Shown piece after piece: positions 1 to 6,972 of a stretch of DNA of 10,732 nucleotides. The stretch is from Deltaproteobacteria bacterium (GTDB lineage Bacteria; Desulfobacterota; Syntrophia; Syntrophales; Smithellaceae): assembly GCA_019136325.1 (NCBI GenBank), contig JAGVUJ010000009.1:1-10732 (forward strand), written 5' to 3'. Under the pieces are notes generated by a model. The model was not told the origin of the DNA. It ran no database searches and saw only the letters and a program-made list of their open reading frames with translations. Both the position numbers and the translations under genes were made by a program. The first letter of the stretch is position 1. Every line of letters begins with the position of its first letter.

Positions 1-50
1 CTTCAGCGCAGTCACTTGTGCCGCACCCCACATCTTGTGCTAAAATATTC

Positions 51-79
51 TTGACACACAAGAGTGCGTTTCTTATACT
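51..79 (+). promoter_or_regulatory. sigma70-type promoter for the ligA operon
   Basis: A perfect -35 hexamer TTGACA (51-56) is followed after exactly 17 nt by TATACT (74-79), five of six matches to the -10 consensus. Transcription would begin near 85-87 and leave a 5' leader of about 150 nt before ligA. No other stretch upstream of ligA matches this well. The motif CTTGTG occurs twice upstream (15-20, 34-39) and once inverted just after the -35 box (57-62), which could be regulator sites. This is motif evidence only. Confidence 0.75.
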
Positions 80-179
80 GCCGTCAACTAAAAGCAAGTT
101 CTTATCAATCAATATCAATTCAATGAGCCAAAAATGCGATCTTTAACGAAAACTTGTCGAAGAATAACGCGCAGAACCC

Positions 180-198
180 ATCCGGACAAAGACCGGAT
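180..198 (+). other. leader hairpin upstream of ligA
   Basis: ATCCGG (180-185) pairs perfectly with CCGGAT (193-198) around a 7-nt loop. It lies in the transcribed leader, just before the AAGGAA ribosome-binding candidate (205-210). No U-tract follows, so it is not a terminator. It might protect the mRNA 5' end or hold the ribosome site accessible. The function is inference. Confidence 0.4.
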
Positions 199-204
199 AA
201 ATCT

Positions 205-2246
<2,042 letters not shown>

Positions 2247-2252
2247 TTCTTT

Positions 2253-2525
2253 ATGAAAAGGATACGCGTGTATATTTCCGGACGGGTTCAGGGCGTGTTT
2301 TTTCGCGCGGAAACACAGCGGGCGGCAAACGGTTTTAGATTGACCGGCTGGATACGGAATATGTCTGACGGGCGCGTGGAAGCGCTCTTTGAAGGAAAAG
2401 ATCAAAACATTGATAAGATGCTGGAGTGGTGCCGTGTCGGCCCGCCGGCTGCACGCGTTAAAGACGTGTTGATGGAAGAAGAAACGTATTCAGGAGAATT
2501 TAATACTTTCAGCATTCGATATTGA
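2253..2525 (+). CDS. acyP: acylphosphatase
   Basis: A 90-residue protein matching the whole length of the small cytoplasmic acylphosphatase family, which hydrolyses the carboxyl-phosphate bond of acyl phosphates such as 1,3-bisphosphoglycerate or acetyl/carbamoyl phosphate. The signature G-R-V-Q-G-V-F-F-R is at residues 10-18; R18 is the expected phosphate-binding arginine. The second signature, G-W-I-R-N, ends in N36, the expected catalytic asparagine that positions the water. The ATG follows AGGTGA at 6 nt. It sits directly behind ligA and is probably co-transcribed with it; no functional link between the two is evident. The physiological substrate cannot be read from the sequence. Confidence 0.95.
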   Translation: MKRIRVYISGRVQGVFFRAETQRAANGFRLTGWIRNMSDGRVEALFEGKDQNIDKMLEWCRVGPPAARVKDVLMEEETYSGEFNTFSIRY

Positions 2526-2527
2526 AT

Positions 2528-2560
2528 GCCCCTCCCCGGCAGCAGGTTGCGGGGAATGGC
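2528..2560 (+). other. intercistronic hairpin between acyP and pqiA
   Basis: Directly after the acyP stop, TCCCCG (2533-2538) pairs with CGGGGA (2550-2555) around an 11-nt loop. Beyond a 2x2 internal loop, GCC (2528-2530) pairs with GGC (2558-2560). No T-run follows, so it is not an intrinsic terminator. It could stabilise the upstream mRNA end or mark a processing site separating ligA-acyP from pqiABC. Confidence 0.4.
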
Positions 2561-2601
2561 GGATTAAATCGCTGTAAAGAATTTATCAGTTTGGTGAAAC
2601 C

Positions 2602-3909
2602 ATGGATCATGCTTCCCAGAACATTATTGCTTGTCCCGATTGCGACCTGCTGCAGCGCGTTCCTGAACTTCCTGACGGCGCCGCTGCCCACTGCAGGCGC
2701 TGCGATCACACGATTGCCCTGAACAGGCCTGAATCTCTGGAAAACACTCTGGCTCTGACCGTTGCCGCCGCCATCGCTTTTCTCGTGGCCAACGTATCGC
2801 CGCTGATGGAACTATCTGTTTCAGGACGTCAGACGCATACAACGATTCTCGGCGGCGCGCAGGAAATGTGGCTCAGAGGCGAGCCGCTTACGGCTGCACT
2901 GGTCGCTTTCTGCACGGTCTTTGCTCCCGCCGTTCATATCTCCATCATGCTGACCATTATTCTGGCCTCCCGACAGACGCCGATACCATCGTGGGTCGGG
3001 AAACTTCTGCGCTGGTCCGAATGGCATCAGACCTGGGCGATGGTGGAAGTGATGATGCTCGGCATCCTGGTGGCGCTGATCAAGATTGCGGAAATGGCAA
3101 CAGTGATTCCCGGAATCGGTATGTTTGCCGCGGGAGCGCTTGTGCTGCTGGTTGCCGCCATCACGGTCACTTTCGATCCCCGTAAAATCTGGCAGCGCAT
3201 CGAGTGGGTCAACGGTTCAATACCGCCTACGTCTTCAGGCCGGCCGTCTGCCCTTCCTAAAGCGGACAGCTCATCGCAACAGAATCATCCGCTAACGGCT
3301 ATGAGCATCGGTCTTGTATGCTGCGAGTCATGCGGACTTGTATCCAGGCCGGCCAATGTCGATAATCCCGGCCACTGCCCGCGCTGCGGGAGACATCTCG
3401 CCCTGAGAAAGCACCATGCCATTCAGCGGACCTGGGCTCTGATTATCGCGGCGCTCGTCTGCTACATTCCTGCAAATCTACTGCCGGTGATGGCATCGGC
3501 CACACTGGTTTCATCGGAGAATGACACCATCCTAAGCGGCGTCGTCCTGCTCTACAAGACGGGATCATGGCATTTGGCGCTGATTGTCTTGATCGCCAGC
3601 GTGGTGATTCCACTGGCCAAAATTATGGCTCTGGCTTTTCTACTCATCACAATTCAGCGCCGTTCGATCAAAGAGCAGCGCGAACGACAGCAATTATACC
3701 GATTGGTTGATTTTATAGGACGATGGTCGATGCTGGACGTGTTTGTCGTCACGTTTACTGTCGCACTGATTCAGATTCAGCCGCTGATGTCGGTGCAGCC
3801 TGGAACCGGCGTCCATTTTTTTGCGGCCGTCGTTGTGCTGACCATGATTGCGGCCGAAAGCTTTGATCCCCGATTAATCTGGGATTCCCGCAATGAAAAA
3901 GGAGGCTAA
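2602..3909 (+). CDS. pqiA: PqiA-family inner-membrane protein (PqiA/LetA type)
   Basis: A 435-residue polytopic inner-membrane protein with two homologous halves, the architecture of E. coli PqiA and LetA (YebS). These work with MCE proteins in moving lipids between inner and outer membranes. Each half opens with a zinc-ribbon-like pair of CxxC motifs: C11/C14 with C31/C34, and C241/C244 with C259/C262. Each is followed by about four hydrophobic segments, roughly residues 50-70, 96-118, 142-160 and 164-186, then 275-297, 313-338, 370-390 and 400-420. Proline-bearing stretches such as NVSPLMEL and NLLPVM recur at matching places. The linker near 208-232 is rich in Ser/Pro/Gln. GGTGA sits 4 nt before the ATG. 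The stop lies inside the pqiB ribosome-site region, and the partners pqiB and pqiC follow, which favours PqiA over LetA. Despite the paraquat-inducible name, nothing here shows superoxide control. Confidence 0.88.
   Translation: MDHASQNIIACPDCDLLQRVPELPDGAAAHCRRCDHTIALNRPESLENTLALTVAAAIAFLVANVSPLMELSVSGRQTHTTILGGAQEMWLRGEPLTAALVAFCTVFAPAVHISIMLTIILASRQTPIPSWVGKLLRWSEWHQTWAMVEVMMLGILVALIKIAEMATVIPGIGMFAAGALVLLVAAITVTFDPRKIWQRIEWVNGSIPPTSSGRPSALPKADSSSQQNHPLTAMSIGLVCCESCGLVSRPANVDNPGHCPRCGRHLALRKHHAIQRTWALIIAALVCYIPANLLPVMASATLVSSENDTILSGVVLLYKTGSWHLALIVLIASVVIPLAKIMALAFLLITIQRRSIKEQRERQQLYRLVDFIGRWSMLDVFVVTFTVALIQIQPLMSVQPGTGVHFFAAVVVLTMIAAESFDPRLIWDSRNEKGG
3901..3905 (+). promoter_or_regulatory. 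ribosome-binding site deciding the pqiB start
   Basis: GGAGG lies within the last codons of pqiA, 5 nt before GTG at 3911. An in-frame ATG at 3893 lies upstream of this site and has no Shine-Dalgarno of its own, so GTG 3911 is the better start. An out-of-frame ATG at 3909, overlapping the pqiA TAA, is followed immediately by TGA and makes no protein. Confidence 0.7.
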
Positions 3910-3910
3910 T

Positions 3911-5539
3911 GTGACTGAAAACATCGATCTAAATAATATACCCGAAACCACTACTGTATCCCGAAAGCATCGTAAATTTTCCGTGGTCTGGATTATTCCA
4001 ATGATCGCGGCAGTGATCGCTCTCGGTGTCGCCGTTCAGCGGATTTTGATGGAGGGGCCGACCATCACCATCACCTTCGCCAAGGCTGAAGGTCTGGAAA
4101 CAGGGAAAACCTTTGTAAAATACAAAGAAGTGGATATAGGACACATCACGAAAGTGGAACTTTCCAAAGATTTCCGGAAAGTGGTGGTCACAGCAAAAAT
4201 CAACAAAAGTGCGGCCGGCCTTCTGGTTGACGATACAAAGTTCTGGATTGAGCAGCCGCGCGCCAGCCTCAGCGGCGTGTCCGGTTTCGGCACACTACTT
4301 TCCGGCAACTACATAGGCCTTGAGCCCGGAAAATCAAAAAAGGAGCGTCACGAATTCACCGGACTCGAAGTTCCGCCGTCCATTACTTTTGACGAGGAAG
4401 GCAAACTGTTCGTGCTGAAGACAAACACACTCGGATCCATCGTCAACGGTTCCCCCCTGTATTATCGCCAGTTCAACGTGGGCCAGGTCATCGGCTATGA
4501 TCTGGCCGGAGACGGGAACTCCATCAATATTGAGGTGTTTGTACGCGCGCCATACGACAAGTATGTTACCGATCAGACCCGTTTCTGGCAGGCCAGCGGT
4601 GTCGACGTGTCTGTGGGGTCTGATGGCTTTTCCGTACGGACCCAGTCGGTCCTGTCCATGCTGATCGGCGGCATTGCCTTTGAAACGCCACCCTCCTCCG
4701 AAGAGGCTAAAACCGCGGGAGAAAAAACCGTCTTTACGCTGTTTAACAGCCGCATGGAAGCCATGGCCAAACCGGAAAAAATTGTCACGCCCTATGTGCT
4801 CTATTTCAATGAGACGCTCAACGGGCTTTATGTCGGAGCGCCGGTGACCTATTTCGGTTTACCTGTGGGTGAGGTCACTTCTGTGGGCCTTGAGTTTATG
4901 CCCCAGAAGAATGATGTGCGTCCACGAGTCGATATTATAGTATATCCAAGCCGCTTTCTCACTCACCTGAAAGAGATGTCTGCCATGAATAAGAAGGTGT
5001 CCATTGACACGGAACGCCATGCCTTTATTCAAAATGCCGTGGATCGGGGACTCCGCGCTCAACTGAGGAGCGGCAATCTGCTGACCGGAAAACTGTATGT
5101 TGCCCTGGATATCTTCCCGAAGGCGCCCAAAGTGAAAATAAACTGGGCCAAATCTCCGGTGGTCATGCCGGTTGTGCCCAGCGGCTTACAGGACTTGCAG
5201 GACAAGCTGAATTTCATCTTTTCAAAAATAGAAAAAATACCGGTAGAAGAACTCAGCGCGGATGCAAAGACGCTGCTGGCAACGACCAACACTCTGCTCA
5301 AGCGCGTCGATCAAGAGGCTCTTCCAGAACTGACCAAAACGCTGAATCAGCTTGAGCAGGTTCTGGCCAATGCCGATAACACGCTGGTCGGCAAGGATGC
5401 TCCCACACAGTATCAACTCCGCGAGACGCTGTCCGAAATTACCAGAGCGGCTCAGGGAATCAGTCATCTCACCGAGTATCTTGAGAAAAATCCCGAAGCA
5501 CTGATCCGGGGAAAACAGGAGGGAAATAAAAATGAATAG
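3911..5539 (+). CDS. pqiB: PqiB, three-MCE-domain intermembrane transport protein
   Basis: A 542-residue protein (548 if ATG 3893 is used), the same size as E. coli PqiB. PqiB forms a hexameric hollow tube across the periplasm that is thought to carry lipids. After a short cytoplasmic tail with a basic stretch (RKHRK) there is one membrane anchor at about 23-43. Three MCE/MlaD domains follow at about 50-140, 163-260 and 293-403. Each shows the MCE opening pattern of a glycine-rich turn and a G-x-V/I strand, for example VDIGHI, FNVGQV and LPVGEV. The remaining part, from about 424, is helical with leucine heptads and matches the coiled-coil needle of PqiB. Three MCE domains plus a helical tail separate it from MlaD (one domain) and LetB (seven). 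It overlaps pqiC by 8 nt. Confidence 0.92.
   Translation: MTENIDLNNIPETTTVSRKHRKFSVVWIIPMIAAVIALGVAVQRILMEGPTITITFAKAEGLETGKTFVKYKEVDIGHITKVELSKDFRKVVVTAKINKSAAGLLVDDTKFWIEQPRASLSGVSGFGTLLSGNYIGLEPGKSKKERHEFTGLEVPPSITFDEEGKLFVLKTNTLGSIVNGSPLYYRQFNVGQVIGYDLAGDGNSINIEVFVRAPYDKYVTDQTRFWQASGVDVSVGSDGFSVRTQSVLSMLIGGIAFETPPSSEEAKTAGEKTVFTLFNSRMEAMAKPEKIVTPYVLYFNETLNGLYVGAPVTYFGLPVGEVTSVGLEFMPQKNDVRPRVDIIVYPSRFLTHLKEMSAMNKKVSIDTERHAFIQNAVDRGLRAQLRSGNLLTGKLYVALDIFPKAPKVKINWAKSPVVMPVVPSGLQDLQDKLNFIFSKIEKIPVEELSADAKTLLATTNTLLKRVDQEALPELTKTLNQLEQVLANADNTLVGKDAPTQYQLRETLSEITRAAQGISHLTEYLEKNPEALIRGKQEGNKNE
5517..5523 (+). promoter_or_regulatory. ribosome-binding site of pqiC
   Basis: AGGAGGG is a strong Shine-Dalgarno 8 nt before ATG 5532 and lies inside the end of pqiB. 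It supports tight co-expression of pqiB and pqiC. Confidence 0.7.
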
Positions 5540-6122
5540 ATTTGCCGCCGTTCTTATCTTCTTGACAGCTCTTGTCTTAACCGCGGGATGTGCTTCTGCG
5601 CCGCAGCGTTTCTATACGCTGAATTCCAACCCAGTAACAAAAGCGACACAACAGGCTGACTACTCCGTTTCGGTTGGTCCTGTATCGATCCCTGCTGCCG
5701 TTGACCGGCCGCAGATTGTTGTGCGAACAGATCCTCACCAGGTTTCCATCAAGGAATTTGAGCGCTGGGCGTCCCCCCTGAAAGATGACATTGCACGGGT
5801 TGTCGTCGAGAACCTGATTCCGCTGCTTGGAACGACGCAGATATCGGTGTTTCCGCGAGCTCAGGCTTCCGATACAAATTACCGCTGCACCATTGATATT
5901 TTACGTTTAGATTCGGAATTAGGAAAGTCGGCAACACTGGACGCTTTGTGGAAGGTAAGCTCCTCAAAGGATGGGCGAGTACATCACGGACGCACAACAC
6001 TTTCCGAACCGGCACGGGGCAGCGATTTTACCGCTCTTGTTGCCGCACACAGCCGGGCTATGGGGCAGTTGAGCGCTGACCTGGCCGCCGCCATCAGGGA
6101 GATGGAATCAACAAAGCATTAA
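5532..6122 (+). CDS. pqiC: PqiC-type outer-membrane lipoprotein (DUF330 / ABC-transport auxiliary family)
   Basis: A 196-residue lipoprotein. The first 19 residues form a signal peptide with hydrophobic core AAVLIFLTALVL and lipobox L-T-A-G-C, so Cys20 would be lipidated. The next residue is Ala, not Asp, consistent with sorting to the outer membrane. The mature part begins with R-F-Y-T-L, a pattern typical of this family (YmbA/PqiC), and E-R-W-A-S-P-L near residues 76-82 is also a family-like stretch. In E. coli PqiC is an outer-membrane lipoprotein that docks on the PqiB tube. The length (196 versus about 187) and the position after pqiB with an 8-nt overlap support the call. Sequence conservation in this family is low, so context carries part of the weight. 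Confidence 0.88.
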   Translation: MNRFAAVLIFLTALVLTAGCASAPQRFYTLNSNPVTKATQQADYSVSVGPVSIPAAVDRPQIVVRTDPHQVSIKEFERWASPLKDDIARVVVENLIPLLGTTQISVFPRAQASDTNYRCTIDILRLDSELGKSATLDALWKVSSSKDGRVHHGRTTLSEPARGSDFTALVAAHSRAMGQLSADLAAAIREMESTKH

Positions 6123-6241
6123 GAATTTTTTTCCCCGAACTTATACTGGACAGAACATGCTCTACCCATTGAATTCCAGTCTCGGACACTTATACCTACA
6201 AAGTCTCAGTATTTTGGAGTCATCAAATACGTGAATTACGA

Positions 6242-6256
6242 ATTGTAAGTTACAAT
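6242..6256. repeat. 15-bp perfect palindrome in the pqiC downstream gap
   Basis: ATTGTAA and TTACAAT flank a single central G (6249). The site lies in the 189-nt gap between the convergent pqiC and the minus-strand gene ending at 6312. It may be an operator-like site or a weak hairpin (six pairs with a 3-nt loop). No partner gene points to a regulator. The rest of the gap shows no gene and no clear terminator. Confidence 0.35.
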
Positions 6257-6311
6257 AGCGGAGCTGTAAGGTGGCATAGCCCTTATAGTCTTAAAAACGA
6301 TTTGTTCGGCG

Positions 6312-6737
6312 CTATTTTATTATTCTCTCATTTATTTCTTTTATAATTCCTAATTGACCATCAACCGTTACCAAAACAGTGATGTGCGACAAAGCCATCA
6401 AATCGCGCTGATCGAAACCGACTGCATAGAACCATTTATCTTTATTCTCTCGCCAATTCTCCAATGTAATACTTGAGACAATCCAACCCTTCTTCGTACC
6501 ACTGACTTTTATGAGTTGGGAGTATGCAATATCGATAATCTTGGCCAGAGGCATTGGAAGTTTTGATTTTTTCAAATCAAAATCAGGTGATTGTTTTAGT
6601 GTGTCTATGGGCATTACGGATTTATATTTCTTACCCTTAAATTCCGAATGATATGTATGACCAGAGTCAAAATCAGATGAAAATGCTCCGGAGAAAGGGA
6701 TAAATATAAGTAGCACTACAATAATAAAGTTTTTCAT
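6312..6737 (-). CDS. small exported protein of unknown function
   Basis: I do not recognise this gene. It encodes 141 residues starting at ATG 6737, with AAGGAG (6748-6743) 5 nt upstream; a GTG at 6743 overlaps that site and is less likely. The first 20 or so residues (K-N-F then IIVVLLIFIPFSGA) are a clear Sec signal peptide with a probable cut near GAFS; there is no lipobox cysteine. The mature part is lysine-rich with no cysteines. It ends in strands (KWFYAVGFD, ITVLVTVDGQLGIIKEI) that loosely recall PepSY-like domains, but this is only a resemblance. Sampled lines have roughly 33-48% GC, below the flanking genes, which hints at transfer or weak selection. It converges on pqiC and has no obvious operon partner. 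Confidence 0.7.
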   Translation of the reverse strand: MKNFIIVVLLIFIPFSGAFSSDFDSGHTYHSEFKGKKYKSVMPIDTLKQSPDFDLKKSKLPMPLAKIIDIAYSQLIKVSGTKKGWIVSSITLENWRENKDKWFYAVGFDQRDLMALSHITVLVTVDGQLGIIKEINERIIK

Positions 6738-6742
6738 TTTCA

Positions 6743-6748
6743 CTCCTT
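6743..6748 (-). promoter_or_regulatory. ribosome-binding site of the small exported protein
   Basis: AAGGAG on the minus strand lies 5 nt before ATG 6737 and decides between that start and the overlapping GTG at 6743. I did not find a convincing -35/-10 pair in the AT-rich sequence further upstream. Confidence 0.6.
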
Positions 6749-6922
6749 ATATTTGCATTTAGAATTGTCTATATGGATCATGCTGCAAATATCGCGTAAA
6801 ATCGCTACGTAATTTTTAGAGACGGATTACTTATTAATTGTGGTTGTAACCTAGCATAAAATTGTGAATATGAAAAATGAGACTTTCAGGAAGAAGTAAA
6901 TGATTTGCGATCGTTTTTACAT

Positions 6923-6940
6923 GCGTTGTTAAGACAACGC
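6923..6940 (-). terminator. hairpin downstream of the TPR gene, weak terminator candidate
   Basis: GCGTTGT and ACAACGC form a perfect 7-bp stem around a 4-nt loop, starting 33 nt past the stop of the TPR gene on the minus strand. No U-tract follows on either strand, so it is not a standard intrinsic terminator; it may protect the mRNA 3' end. The rest of 6749-6972 holds no convincing gene. Confidence 0.3.
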
Positions 6941-6972
6941 TGTCCAACAACAGTTTATTCATCGTCATCAAG

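Noticed and set aside
2602..6122. Alternative assignment of the pqi genes as letAB or an Mla system
   Set aside because: PqiB here has three MCE domains and a helical tail and is followed by a PqiC lipoprotein; LetB has seven MCE domains and Mla has an ATPase/permease with single-domain MlaD.
6126..6132. Run of seven T after the pqiC stop as an intrinsic terminator
   Set aside because: No GC-rich stem precedes the T-run.
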